Notes: generated from the letters alone by a model not told the origin. A DNA stretch of 64,000 nt from Pleurodeles waltl (GCF_031143425.1 NC_090447.1:135613106-135677105), one strand, 5' to 3'; positions 22,500-34,430 are shown, counted from the first letter of the stretch. Numbers and translations are program-made.

Positions 22500-25200
22500 A
22501 AATAGACGTCTTTTTTACACACTGTCTTATAATTGGAAGGAATAAATGTAGGGAAAGACAAGGTGCAATAATACTTGTTTTGCTATTCTGTGTTCCCCAA
22601 AGTCTCCTGATAAAAATAGTACCACACTTGCGTGGGTAGGCCTAATGCTCACGACAGGAAACATAACATGGACACATCACATTTTTACATTCAAATCTGA
22701 CATGTTTTTTGCTAAGTGCCTAGCTGTAGATTTTGGCCTCTAGCTCAGCCGGCACCTAGGGAAACCTACCAAACCTGAACATTTTTTAAAACAAGACACC
22801 AAGGGGAATGAAATATGGGGTGACTTGTGGGGCTGTCACTAGATTCTGTTACCCAGAACCTCAACATTTAGCAAAAACATCACCTTTTCCTCTCATTTCG
22901 GTGACAGAAAGTTCTGGAATCTGAGAGAAGCCACAAATTTCCTTCCACCCAGCGTTCCCCCAAGTCTCCCGATAAAAATGGTACCTCACTTGTGTGGGTA
23001 TGCCTAGCGCCCACAACAGGAAATGCCCCAAAACACAATGTGGCCACATCACATTTTCCCAAAGAAAACAGAGCTTTTTTTTGCAAAGGGCCTAGCTGTG
23101 GATTTTGCCTCTACCCCAGCCGGCACCTAGGGAAAACTACTAAAGCTGTGCATTTTTTAAAACTAGACACCTAGGGGAACCCAAGATGGGGTAACTTGTG
23201 GGGTTTTTACCAGGTTCTGTTACCCAGAATCCTTTGCAAACCACAAAATTTGGCTAAAAAATAACTTTTTCCTCAAATTTCGGTGACAGAAGATTCTGGA
23301 ATTTGAGAGGACCCACAAATTTCCTTCCACCCAGCGTTCCCCCAAGTCTCCCGATAAAAATGGTACCTCACTTGTGTGGGTAGGCCTAGCACCCACAACA
23401 GGAAATGCCCCAAAATACAACGTGAACACATCACATTTTCCCAAAGAAAACAGAGCTGTTTTTTTTTGCAAAGGGCCTAGCTGTGGATTTTGGCCTCTAC
23501 CTCAGGTGGCACCTAGGGAAAACTACTAAACCTGTGAATTTTTTAAAACTAGACACCTAGGGGAATCCAAGATGGGGTAACATGTGGGGCTTTCATCAGG
23601 TTCTGTTACCCAGAATCCTTTGCAAACCTCAAAATTTGGCTAAAAAAACACTTTTTCCTCAAATTCCGGTGACAGAAGATTCTGGAATGTGAGAGGAGCC
23701 ACAAATTTCCTTCCACCCAGTGTTCCCCCAAGTCTCCTGATAAAAATGTTACCTTACTTGTGTGGGTAGGCCTAGCGCCCGCGACAGGAAATGGCCCTAA
23801 ACACAACGTGGACACATCACATTTTCCCAAAGAAAACAGAGCTGTTTTTTGCAAAGTGCCTAGCTGTGGATGTTGGCCTCTAGCTCAGCCGCCACCTAGG
23901 GAAACCTACAAAACCTTTGCTTTTTTGAAAACTAGACACCTAGGGGAATTCAAGATGGGGTGACTTGTGGGGCTTTTACCAGGTTCTGATACCCAGTATC
24001 CTTTGCAAACCACAACATTTGGCTAAAAAAACACTTTTTCCTCAAATTTCGGTGACAGAAGATTCTGGAATGTGGGAGGAGCCACAAATTTCTTTCTACC
24101 CAGTGTTCCCCCAAGTCTCCTGATAAAAATGGTACCTTACTTGTGTGGCTAGGCCTAGCGCCCGCGACAGGAAATACCCCTAAACACAACGTGGCCACAT
24201 CACATTTTCCCAAAGACAACAGAGCTGTTTTTTGCAAAGTGCCTAGCTGTGGATTTTGGCCTCTAGCTCAGCCGGCACCTAGGGAAACCTACCAAACCTG
24301 TGCTTTTTTTAAAACTAAACACCTAGGGGAATCTAAGAAGGGTGACTTATGGGGCTCTCTCCAGGTTCTGTTACCCAGAATCCTTTGCAAAATTGAGCCA
24401 CATGTCCATCACACAGTAACTCAGAGTGCCTTGATGCACAAGCCACAATACCTGAGTCACTTGTATTGTAGTGCACCAGGGAAGTGCCATTGAAATTGTC
24501 AGCAAAATACCAATCATGCCATGGAATACTATCTAAAATGGATTAGCCGCAAATGGTTGTAGTCGGGTTTAGCAGAACATAATTGTTAGGCCCAGTGTAT
24601 GTGTACAGATGTGTGGCTATCACTCACTGGAGTGTCAGTGTGAGTTTGCAGTGGTATATCTGTTGTACTGTCTGCATGCAGAATCACCAGCTCACTCATG
24701 TACAATGTTACACACTGTGGTATGTTTCCTTCCACACAGCGTTCCCCCAAGACTTCCAATAAAAATGGTACCTCACTTGTGTGGGTAGGCCTAGTGCCCA
24801 CGACAGGAAATGCTCCAAAACACTATGTGGACACACCAAAATTATCAAATACAAAATGAACTGTTTTTTTTAGGGGGGCTGAGTTTTTGGTCCTGGGCTC
24901 AGCAGCCATAAAGAGAAGCCTGCTAAACCCAGACATTTCTGAAAACTAGACACCCAGGGGAGTCCAGGGAGGTGTGACTTGTGTGGATCCCCCAATGTTT
25001 TCTTATCCAGAATCCTCAGCAAGCCTCAAATTTAACTAAAAAATTCAAATTTTTCCCACATTTCTGTGTAGGATCACTGCACCAGGACAAATTTCCTACC
25101 TCCCAACGTTCCCCTCAGTCTCCCAGTAAAAATGATACCTCACTTGTGTAGGTGGGCCAAGTGCTTGTGACAGGGAAGAGCCAAAAACATGTCGAAATTG
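22500..25200. repeat. Tandem array of ~383-bp units
   Basis: Equivalent words such as GGTGACAGAA occur at 22900, 23282, 23668 and 24051, spacing 382, 386 and 383 bases. Each unit carries TTCCTTCCACCCAG, GTTCCCCCAAGTCTCC, a GATAAAAATGGTACC core, GTGGGTAGGCCTAG and GAAAACAGAGCTGTTTTTT. Flanking, more diverged units lie at about 22500-22880 and 24728-25200. On the minus strand each central unit keeps an open frame of about 70-95 codons with similar sequence, but the 383-bp period is not a multiple of three, so units do not fuse. It may be satellite-like DNA or an amplified part of a transposon. Confidence 0.9.
24389..24725 (-). repeat. Inverted-repeat arm B lodged inside the 383-bp array
   Basis: Reverse-complement copy of 20608-20943. 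It interrupts a unit of the 383-bp array: on the left the array text stops at CAGAATCCTTTGCAA, and on the right it resumes at TTTCCTTCCACACAGCG, so about 95 bases of the unit are replaced by the 337-bp copy. This looks like a templated insertion rather than transposition, as no terminal repeats or target duplication are seen. Confidence 0.9.
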
Positions 25201-25929
25201 AGGTGGAACCAAAGTGGGTCCAAAAGGGCTCTTTGAAAAAAACATTTTTAGGTTGACAAGTGCAGCAGAATTGTTATTGGTATAGACGAGACATTGCTGG
25301 GTGGATGGAATTTTGTGGATTCCTGCATATTCTGGAAGGTTCCATCACAAAAATGTGTGAAAAATGTGTGTTTTCCTGCAAAATCGGAGGTATGCAGGGC
25401 ATTGTGGATAAGAAAATGGTGCGGGGTACATGTGAAGCACACCACCCTGGAATCACCCAGATGTTTAGTTTTCAGATGTGTTTAGGTCTTGTGGATTTTT
25501 CTACATGACAGCGTCCCAAAGTCCATAAAGTGCAGCCCTCACCATTCCAAGTGGAATGATTTTGAGAGTTAGCCAAGCTCTCATTGCCCAAATGTAAAAC
25601 CAAAACCCAAAATAATCAAACGTCCTCTTGCTTGTCATGGGATAAGATGTTTTAGTGTGTGGGGGAGTGCTGAAAGACTGTTACCCCCTTCATTTGGGGT
25701 GGGGGCATAACCAGGCCCATACTTTTTGGAAGCCTCCACCCCACTATTTTTTTTTTAATTCCCTGGCATCTAGTAAACTTTCTGACCCTCTGGGGTGTGG
25801 ATAAAGGGTAATTGCCCCATCTACTCACTGGTGGGCAGAACAACTTTGTCCCAATTTATTTGGGGTGGGGGTATGGCCATACCCCTACCCTCTTATTTTG
25901 GAGGAAAAAAAAATCCATGGTCTCTGGTG

Positions 25930-26560
25930 TGGTTTCTCCCCCCCATGGGGGCAGATGGTCCTTTCAAAAATAGGCCAATATGCCCCCAAGAGGGGCAGAT
26001 ATGGCCAACAGTAATGTGCCCCTGTGGGGAGAGACCCTTGCCCAAGGGGCTGCCCCCTCAAACAAAACACACATATACACACACACCAATCCTTGGTGCC
26101 TAAGTGGTTTCTGCCCCTCGGGGTAGATCGGCCTAATTGAAATAGGCCTATCTGCCCCAAATGGGAACATAAATGGCCTAAAATAAATTTGCACCCCAGG
26201 GGAGCGACCCTTGCCTAAGGGGTCGCTCCCCTTACGTGAAATTTGCCTTCAAATAAAAACATCCTTTTGTCTAGTGGATTCTGCCCCCCTGGGGGGCAGA
26301 TCGGCCTCATAAAAATAGGCCGATCTACCCCCATGGGGGCAGAAATGGCCTAAATATAATTTGCCTCCTAGAGGAGCAACCCTTGCCTAAGGGGTTGCTC
26401 CCCAGCTCTAACAATTTAAAAAAAAAAAAAAAAAAAAAAGATCCCTGGGGCCCAGAGGTTTTTGCCCCTAGGCCTAATAACAAGAAAAGGCCTTAAAAAA
26501 AATGTCCCCCCTAGAGAGCGACCCTTGCCCAAAGAGTCGCTCCCCTTAAGCCAATTTCCT
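25930..26560. repeat. Tandem palindromic block, ~172-bp period
   Basis: The word CCCTTGCC(T/C)AAGGGG(T/C)(C/T)GC recurs at 26039, 26211, 26383 and 26525 (spacing 172, 172, 142). Each unit holds GGCAGATCGGCC...GGCCGATCTACC-type and CCCCATGGGGGCAGA-type inverted repeats. A poly(A) run of about 32 at 26408-26439 separates the last two units. Confidence 0.8.
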
Positions 26561-26603
26561 TATATCAAATAATCCCTGGTGTCTAGGCTGCTGAAATGCT
26601 CTA

Positions 26604-26730
26604 AATGCTCTGAGAGACTTCAAAGGGAAGGAAATTCCTTTCCTTCCCTTTGAAGCCTCTCAGGCCCCCATCACATGATCAGAAGAGAAATGCTTTGCGT
26701 TTCTCTTCCGATGCGATGGGAAGTGGCCTC
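26604..26730. repeat. Large hairpin
   Basis: CTGAGAGACTTCAAAGGGAA at 26608 is followed, after GG AAATTCC, by the complementary TTCCCTTTGAAGCCTCTCAG at about 26644-26663, one mismatch. A second hairpin with AGAAGAGAAATGC/GCGTTTCTCTTC follows at 26681. They border the 172-bp block and resemble MITE ends. Confidence 0.7.
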
Positions 26731-26879
26731 TGATAAAGTCAGCGCGCAATCACGCAATGACATCATCAGACGGCACTGGGAGGGCCAGGGATGGAAGGGA
26801 AAAGGCTTCCCCTTGCATCCCTGCCTTGGGGGGGGTGGGAGGTAAGTGCTCCCTCCAAATTCATGGCAATTCATGGCAA

Positions 26880-28125
26880 TTCACGTTTTGCCAAACCTCT
26901 TTTAATTCTTTTATTAATTTGCATGATAACCAGAGTCCAAATAGACAAGTCAGGACAATTAATATACCCCCTATTATTTTTGCAAGAACCCCATTGCAAA
27001 TACTACTAAACCAATTCCCTACTTTAGTAATTCCTTTCCCAACTTTTTTTCCAAACTGCAGGTTCCTATAGCTCCTTCAAATCTGCATTATCTTTTGTTA
27101 GGTTAGTAAGCATACCTCTAATCTTTTTACTATTATCAGGAATGAATGCACAACAATGGCGCTCATTAAGCATTTTACAGACTCCGCCACTCTTTGATAA
27201 AAGAATGTCTAAAGCAAGCCGGTTTTGAAGAGTCATAGCTCTTTCTTTAGCAAGTTCAGTATCCATCAGGAGTATAGCCCCTGTGAAGTTTGTCAGCATG
27301 TTATCCACAATAGTAGACAACTTTCGAATCTTTATGGAGTTTAAGATAACCTCTACTGAAGGAATTATGGCTCCAAATATGTCACCAACGACAGCAGCCG
27401 CTGTCCCTCTCTTTTGTCTAGTATGTTGTAATTCAGACATCTTAGGAATTTGTTTTAAGTCATCACTCTGGTAGATCTTGGGAAAAACTATTCCCAAATA
27501 ACATGTCCCATACCATCACTTTGGAACACGGTAATAAGCATTAAGTCCACATATATAATAGATCCCAGGGATTGGCAGATCCTGTCTATTTAACATGAAT
27601 GTCCATTTACTCTGAAACAAAAACACATGCCTGCATTCACTCGTTCCCACAAATAAAGTGTCATGCTCAGATTTCGGCCTATATATATAAAGCCTTCCTA
27701 CGTGTAATGCATCTATAGCTAATTTGCCTTGTGTCTTTATTGCAGTGTAAGCATAATCATTTGCAAGCCTGTGTTTTTCTAATCCCTTTTCAAGCCTTTC
27801 CTTTAATGCTTTCCGTCCATCAGCAGTGTGATCTAAGAAGCTCTTTTCTACAGGTGTTAGTAGGCAGGTTAGATTATTGCGGTGCGCATAAGCTGTCCCA
27901 AATGTCAGTGTCGGCTCAAAGAAACCCCTAACTAATTTTATACTGTGTTCTTTAGCTAATTTATTTAGAAACTCAGTCACAGACACAAAGGAAAACACTA
28001 CATCTAAGTTAGAATAGAAATATTGAACATATTCTTGATCATAGAATCTTGTTAACAGCAAACTACAGCTTATCCCGTAGGTAAGTGGCAGACTATGATA
28101 AGTAACCCCTTCTTGTACTGCTGAT
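26880..28125 (-). pseudogene. env: Endogenous retrovirus env remnant, copy 2
   Basis: A second class I-like env, same orientation as copy 1. The surface-subunit part (28061-27516) aligns by motif order with copy 1 (YGISC, then AYAHRNNLTCLLT, then IPGIYYICGLNAY). The transmembrane part (27497-27066) has a furin-like RQKR site, a fusion-peptide-like stretch starting GTAAAVVGDIFGA, the LQNRLALDILLSK coil/immunosuppressive-like segment, and cysteines C107 and C115-116, again with seven residues between. A membrane anchor (GGILIVLTCLFGLWL) follows at about 26990-26930 after a stop/frameshift. The 5' part of the surface subunit is missing upstream of about 28125. No LTRs or pol accompany it. Non-functional. 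Confidence 0.8.
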
Positions 28126-29590
28126 CATTAATCAGTTTCATTATTCATTGTATATATTAGTGGCCACTCCCCGTGGGCACATTTCAAGCGCACGTTTAGC
28201 AAAAATACATTAATAAATTTTCTATGCGGCATCATTACGCATTAGTTCATAAACATTTCATATTAATTTCTAAGTATATAAGCCGCACTCTCTCACATGC
28301 ACCTTGTATCAACATGAAGATAGGATGGTATGCCCTGCAGTGTGTGGTATAGTGATTGACCACGTGTGGTAGAGCATGCAACTGTGTTTTTGGGTGTGAA
28401 TGATCTGTAACAGCAATATGTGTGTTTCTGAAGGAACGGCATGCAGTACATTGGACGTAATGGTAATGTATGAATGTGTTCCAAATGGTTATCTACATCT
28501 GATGGCAATTAGTGATCTACCACAGTCATGATATGTGTTTCTAATATGTGTTCTCTCATGTGATGTGTGTAGTTGTTTGACTTTGGGGACATTACATTTC
28601 CCATGACAAACAAAACTCTGGGATGATTGAGGATGACTGATAGTTGCTATGGAGGATATGTTATCCTTCATATGTCATTAATTGTTGGTTACGACTTCAT
28701 GGTGACTTGTGGGAAATCTACACAAATGTTGGACATGTGTAAATGTTTGGTACGTACTGTGTTTGAGACACTGTGCCTTAATTTCACCCATAAAATGTTT
28801 GGTACATGTCAGTTTGACTCATAACAATTATCTATGTTACTTGTGTTACTGTGGTGGACCTGCTGCCCTGGCTGCATGTGTTCACATATTTTCAGATTTG
28901 CATTCCACAAAAGTGTCTAGTTCAAGTGTGTGGGCATGTGTACTCTGTGTCAGGATTGGCCTCCATGGTGTTACAGTTTTGGGCGGGTCTAGTCAGGACT
29001 CTGTTAAGGGCACCCCTTGAGTTCACAGAGTATCTCGCAAGGAGGTAGTGTACCAAAGCAGAAGAGCAGCTAAAGGCATACAAAGGGAATGGCCAGCTAT
29101 GGTAAGGCAGGGATAACAAATGTGCAGGCAGAGCAACCTTAGTGTGAACAAATATGGAACGGGTCAGTAATGGACAAACATGCTGGGGTTATCAATAAGG
29201 TTGTACACAGGGTAGGGCTCAGAACTTTTCACAGCAACAGGGAATGTCGGTGCCCCTGTGCAGAATAATCCTACAGATAGTCACCATGTAAGCCCCATAG
29301 AAAAGAGGCAACAAAAGTGATTCTGTGTCTGGACCCTTAGGGCACAAACAAGGATTGTACTTACATACACAAGACTAGCCCTTGTGGATTTGGTTGGAGA
29401 CACAGTGGCAATTCCTAGATTACAGCCATAGCACTCTGTCACTGTTAGGCACTAAAGAATACATGTAACACTATACAAAGGATGGGGGCTGGATTTGCCT
29501 TCTAGAAACCAGGTGCAAACTCAAAGTACAAAGGAAAACACTTCTACACAGGTGAGGACTGATAGGACACTTATCAGACATGATAACCTA
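28126..29590. other. Harbinger-interior-like stretch, unassigned
   Basis: TG-rich text (GTGTTTCTAATATGTG and similar) and short open frames only. From about 28970 to 30120 the composition changes to GC-balanced purine-rich sequence, probably another insertion, whose ends were not found. Confidence 0.35.
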
Positions 29591-29599
29591 AGATCAAAC

Positions 29600-29830
29600 A
29601 TAAAGCGAAGGAACCAACTAGGAGGCAAAGCCAGGCACAGGGAACAGGCTCAGGCTTATGCAAAGGCTGGAACAGGTCTGGGAAACAGAAAGCAGGCTCT
29701 GACAGAAAGAAACATGAACAAGGCTGAGAAACAGGGAGCAGACTCTCACTGGAACAAGCAGGAACAGGCTGGGTAAACAGAGAGCAGGTTCAGGCTGAAT
29801 CAGGACTGTAACACAATACAATAAGGGGTC
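29600..29830. repeat. Short degenerate minisatellite (GGAACAGG...CAGAGAGCAGG)
   Basis: Repeated words GGAACAGG(C/T)(T/C)(T/G)GG, AAACAG(A/G)(A/G)AGCAGG(C/T/A)TC and CAGGCT recur about every 35-45 bases. The open frames crossing it are rich in Gln/Lys/Ala as expected from such repeats. Confidence 0.6.
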
Positions 29831-30722
29831 TGGAACACAAAGTAATCATACTCCAATGCACAACGAGGGTTTTCAGGGAATGGCAGCTTAGAAGCAGTTC
29901 CAGGCAGCAGCAAGGCCAGGGCAGAGTCACGTGTCTGGCCTGCACAAGAGAGGTCACCGGTGTGTGCAGCTTCAGTCTCTCAGAAGTCCTGGAGGAGGGA
30001 ATCCAGTATAAAGAGACAACCAGACTTTTCCCATAGGAAGCAATGAACAGAAGATAAAAGGTCTTACTGACTACCAGGCAGTGCATTATGGGACCTGAAC
30101 TCCATGCAAGCTAATGTAGTTCTTCTATAGCATGCCATATGGAAAGGGGAAGCAAACAGGAGTCAGAAAGGGACTCTGGGTGAGTGTTAATGATGATTCC
30201 CAGGATACAGATAGTCCGTTTACAGTGCCCCTTAGAGATGGGAGGGCAGAGACGTAACACATGGCAGTAGCAGGACTTATTTCGAGGGATTGGCTGTGCA
30301 GGGCATGTGTTGTGAACATTGCTTGTCACACCTGGGACACTCATGCTATCTATTGTCACAAATGATGCCCCCTTGTCACACAAGGTCCTTTCAGAGATTG
30401 CAAAGGTCACACTTACTAATATCAGGGGACCATGTTGGCAACATCAATGTGATTCCTATGCTGTCGTCCATTGATTTTGTTTTTCATATGTGAAATTCAA
30501 AAGATTAGTATTTTGTATATGTGTGTGTGATGTTTGCTGTACAATTATATACATCACATGTGATGTTGCATCAGAAGTAGTCAGAGTTGTCTTTGTAACA
30601 TGCTCCCAGAGGTAATAGTCACATTCCTAAGAAACATGTGATGGAGAATGACGATACCAGAGCAGGATTTTGTGATCAAGTAAGGTGTTTAATTACATAT
30701 CTTAACAAGGTCTGTAGAGTGT

Positions 30723-31111
30723 CTATTGGTTGAAAATGTTTTGTACAATTAGCTGTCTGTGGCACATTCCTGCAGCTGTGTTCTGCTGTTCCCCCTCATT
30801 GTCCCTGCCACCATACTCCTCCTCCTCCTCTGGCAGTTCTTGCTCTGGCTCATGCAGAGGGATGTTCCTCCTCACACACGTGTTGTGCAGGATAGCATAA
30901 GTAAGTATAATTTTGCACACAATGTGTGGGGAATATAGAAGGCTGCCTCCTGTGATGTCCAGACACCTGAATCTGGACTTCCGGATGCCAAAGGTCCTTT
31001 CCACAATGGTGCGTGTCCTCCGATGTACCGCATTATACGTACGCTGTGCTGCTGAGCTTGGGATGGGGAACAGTGTCATGATCCATGGCTGGATCCCGTA
31101 ACCTTGATCCG
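30723..31111 (-). pseudogene. Harbinger HARBI1-type transposase, exon 2
   Basis: C-terminal half of the DDE transposase. After the acceptor (TTTTGTAG ending at 31112) it continues ADQGYGIQPWIMTLFP, with the second catalytic Asp, then the E-containing block TRTIVERTFGIRKSRF, then CLD and SPHIVCKIILTYAILHN, and an acidic Glu-rich tail (ELPEEEEEYG). The exon is open to a stop at 30723. All the C-terminal catalytic residues (D and E) are present. The first exon carries a frameshift and a stop, so the gene as a whole is dead. It shares the E block with the fragment at 1.0-1.3 kb. Confidence 0.85.
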
Positions 31112-32326
31112 CTACAAAAGATAATAGGAGTGAGTATTTTGTTAGTGCTTGCAACAGGAATGTCATGTAGCATGGCAGCTGATATCTTTTGTTGTATGTG
31201 ACTCATATGTTTTTGTGGTATTGTGTGAGATCCTGGGCTTCCATGAGGATTTTCTGCAGTGGGTTGTTTGACTTGACAACTTGTGTTTGGCTCATTGACC
31301 TGGGATCTATGATTTTGTTTCCAAACTGTTGGTCAGTACGATGCGTTGTGTAGTGTCCAACATGTTTTAGTGTGCTTTCACTGAAGAGGACATGACACTT
31401 CCACTCACAAGAGATTCCAATGTGGTGGTAACATAGTTACATTACATGACCTGGACATCCCATCCATTTAGACATGTGTCATTGCAGATGAAATGTAACA
31501 GTGAGGCCCTTTGATTTGGCTAGGTGACAATGCACAACACATCTCCATAAGTTGGCAGCACTGAGGTGTTCAGTATTGACAATGCACAATTGTCCCACGT
31601 GTGACTTGGTTCTAGGCAAACCTTTGTTGTTCCCTCTGTCAGTAGCGCATGTGCAACCATGCACCTACTCTACCAAACCTGCTCCACGGAACCTGGCTAA
31701 CTGCCTTGTGGAGGTGGATGTATCTGTGCAGGAAGGGCCATCTCCCTGTACATATGCTATTTTGATGGACAATTGGCTCTTTCAGTGTGTGCAGCAGTGT
31801 GCAGTTTGCATTAGTGCCACATCAATATGTGTTCATATCACAGTCCACTTCCTTATTGCTACCTGGCAAATGCACCCCAAGAGGGATGTATGATGTTGGG
31901 ACTGCCTCAGTATTTCCGTTTCACCAACATGTGAGTCAGCATCATCATGCTATGTGTGAAATGGTGTTAGACCTGCTGCAACACACATTGCACACCCCTT
32001 CCACGCTACATACTGCTTGGGAGGGTGTCAGATTGACTATGTGGCCTAATGAAATTGTAAATGGTTCATCTTCCACGTTGTACTTCCAGGGCAGGCCATG
32101 TCATTGTCACTGTGGGCTTTGACATTGGTCCCTTGTTGCTCTAGAGTGGCAGCTAATGTTTGTGGCAGCCGTCATTTGTCCAGAGGTGTGTATCCCATTG
32201 TGTCAGGGTGTACAACATAATTACCAGTGTCACACATCAGTTTCATCCTGCCCACGTGTCAATGTATTTTTGTGTGTCCTACTGGGTTGTTGTGCTCTGT
32301 GTATATTACTAGGTTTATGGACTTAC
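31112..32326 (-). other. Intron of the Harbinger transposase gene
   Basis: Bounded by donor G|GTAAGT (32327/32326) and acceptor TTTTGTAG (31112). Splicing joins GTC-G to CG-GAT, keeping LLVADQGYG in frame as expected for the family. About 1.2 kb, with no recognised insertion. Confidence 0.75.
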
Positions 32327-33028
32327 CGACAAGAAGGCCATTGCCATTTTGTCCTTCCTGGAAGTCCTGATTGATTGTGCTGTGGCCGAATATGAATGAA
32401 TCATGGACACTCCCAGGATACTAAGCCAAGATGTTAATGAACAATCCCTGGTGGTCAGCTATGGCCTGCACATTGATAGAATGCATGCGCTTTCTGTTCC
32501 GGAATAGGTGCTCTGTTGCTTCAGGTGGTACGATCCTGACATGGGTGCAGTCAATTGCACCGAGCAGATGCGGGAAGCCATGGATTTGGTAGAAGCCCTG
32601 TTTTATCTCCTCCTGCTTCTGATTGGTGTTGGGGAAGCTGATGTGGTAGGGTGTGAGGGAGATCATGGCATCTAAGACCTTGGGCAGGAAGGCCGAGAAT
32701 GAGGGCTGTGATACCACAGCAACCAGGGAACCCCTTGTCTGGAAGGAGCCACTCGCCAACATATGCAGGACAGGTAGCAGCTTTGTCACCAGTGGTATGT
32801 TGTGTGGTGTCTGCAGGTTAGCTGTTAGTTGTGGCTCAATATGGTGCAGTTCAGTCGATACCTCCGGAAAATGTCCTGTTCCCTGGGGCCATGGAGGGTT
32901 GTCCTGTTCCTGAAGTCCCTCTCCTGCCTTCTGCGTTGAATTTGTGGGCCGCACTGGGGTGGTGGTGGCTGCTGCCATCGGTCCTGTGCTTGGCGTCGTC
33001 TGGCAAGCTGCATCAGTAGCACCTCCAT
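32327..33028 (-). pseudogene. Harbinger HARBI1-type transposase, exon 1
   Basis: N-terminal half of the transposase, starting MEVLLMQLARRRQAQ at 33028, about 385 bases inside the right end of the transposon. It includes a helical N-terminal region (PREQDIFRRYRLN), then SQPSFSAFLPKVLDAM, IKQGFYQIHGFPHLLGAIDC (first catalytic Asp in AIDCTHVRI), and YPGSVHDSFIF near the donor. Two lesions are visible: a frameshift at about 32830 after YRLNCTI and an in-frame TAG at 32421-32423 where the family has a codon before YPGS. The intact DDE triad across the two exons says it died recently. With the Myb-like partner it defines the autonomous element. Confidence 0.85.
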
Positions 33029-33412
33029 GTTCTCCTATTGGTCCGTGATTTTGCTTGTGTGTGTTTTCCTTAAGTAGTGTGTTTGCCTCATTTTAACTCA
33101 TGTCCTCACCCAGGTGTTAAATTTTGATGCAAATCAAGTTTAGCGTCATTTTTTGGGTCCACCTCCCACCCGTGCGTAATTTTTGCCCTGTTGGAAAAAT
33201 ATGGGTATAAGGTGTTTGAGTAATTTTTTGGACGGGACCGTCTACCTTGCATCCCATTGATGGAAGGTGGTTTCACGCCTCCTTAAAATGATGTTAACCC
33301 CATATTTTTGACACTAGAGAGGCCTAGCGTCAAAATATAAATATGGAGTTAAGTTGGTGCTGGATTTGTGTAAAAAAAAGTATGCAAATCTGGCACAGTA
33401 TAAATGTGGGCC

Positions 33413-34080
33413 ATTGGGTCTAATTAGGAGTCTGGCAAATGGGAAGACCCTTCCGCTGAACTTCCGACGATGGGTTGCCCCCACACTGGCTACCTCCCCG
33501 CCAGACCCATTAAGACTTTCCCGCTAGGCTGACTGGTGGAAACCAAGGTTTTGGCCAGTTAGCCTAGCGGGAAAGTGGTGGCATCATTGTTTCAGCAATG
33601 TAGAGCCAGCACCCTTGCAATGTAGCAACACTACAAATACAGATTCCTTTCCATTCAGTGAAAGGGGCTGGAGAAGCAGCTCAATGAAGTTGACACCTCT
33701 AGACACCCCATTAGATGGCCACCACACATATCATTTAACAATGTCAGTCAGTATCCCCACACTGCCCTGAGTGAGCTGCTTGTAAGGCTGAATGATGTCT
33801 CTCTTGTAGTTGCTTCCACTGCTCGTCTGCCTTGGCCCTCCATACTCCAATTCCTGAGTCCCATGCTGCCAAATCTCTGCTTCATACAGCTTTTTCCATG
33901 CAAGCTGTGATGAAACTAAGACCTGGTGTATGAGAGGTGCGGGAGTCAACTTTCAGAGGACTCGAGTATCAAGATGAGGTGCGGTGCAGTGTGGGAGACT
34001 GGGCACCGAGTGTCTCCTAGGCGTCAGGCGTAATCTTGGAATGCCTTTTGGTCACTCACATGGAGTTTCGGTAGTGGAAC
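33413..34080. repeat. Unassigned stretch with inverted repeat
   Basis: CTTTCCCGCTAGGCTGACTGG at 33516 pairs with CCAGTTAGCCTAGCGGGAAAG ending at 33575, one mismatch. It probably marks a decayed MITE next to the Harbinger right end. The rest (33600-34080) shows short open frames only. Confidence 0.5.
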
Positions 34081-34430
34081 ATGACGGGAGCTCAAACAGA
34101 CCCCTTTTTATATGGCATTCAGCCCTGATGGATGTAGTCCCAGGGGCTTATTAAAGCTTGGGTGGGGTGCTGTGTGGCTTCCTTTCCTCTTTTTTATGGC
34201 AGTTGGCCCCCAGGGACAGAGTCTCCTGTCCTCTTAATGCTGGCAGATGTCACCATACAACCCCTCCCCTTATTTGCATTGGCCCTAGGATATGGTGTCC
34301 TTAGGGCCACTATTGGCTCAGGGAAGGGGACGTGCATCCCCTTCCCTTAATTAAAAGAAAGGCCCTGGGGGATTAGGTTCTGGGGGCTGGAAGTGGCTTG
34401 GGGAGAGGGGTTATGCTAATGGATTGGATG
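34080..34430. repeat. Degenerate ~85-bp tandem repeat, part 1
   Basis: Imperfect palindromes of the form GGCCCTNGGGNATNGNGTCCNNNGGGGCC recur at about 34112, 34203, 34287 and 34363, separated by pyrimidine-rich CCCCTTCCCTTNTTTA words. The same unit recurs at 36.0-36.5 kb. Confidence 0.6.

Larger units (their letters stand above)
15808..33412. mobile_element. PIF/Harbinger DNA transposon inflated by nested insertions
   Basis: The left end begins GGGCCAGATTTATACTT and the right end, read on the minus strand, begins GGCCCACATTTATACTG. These are imperfect terminal inverted repeats. Just inside them lie the two genes an autonomous Harbinger needs: a Myb/SANT-like DNA-binding protein reading inward from the left and a DDE transposase reading inward from the right. 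Ordinary members are a few kilobases; this one spans about 17.6 kb because MITEs, tandem arrays and a retroviral env remnant sit between the genes. A clean 3-bp target duplication was not seen. It is also possible that the two ends come from different copies of one family. Confidence 0.6.

Noticed and set aside
29495..29776. 93-codon Gln/Lys-rich frame
   Set aside because: It follows a degenerate minisatellite and has no recognisable domain.
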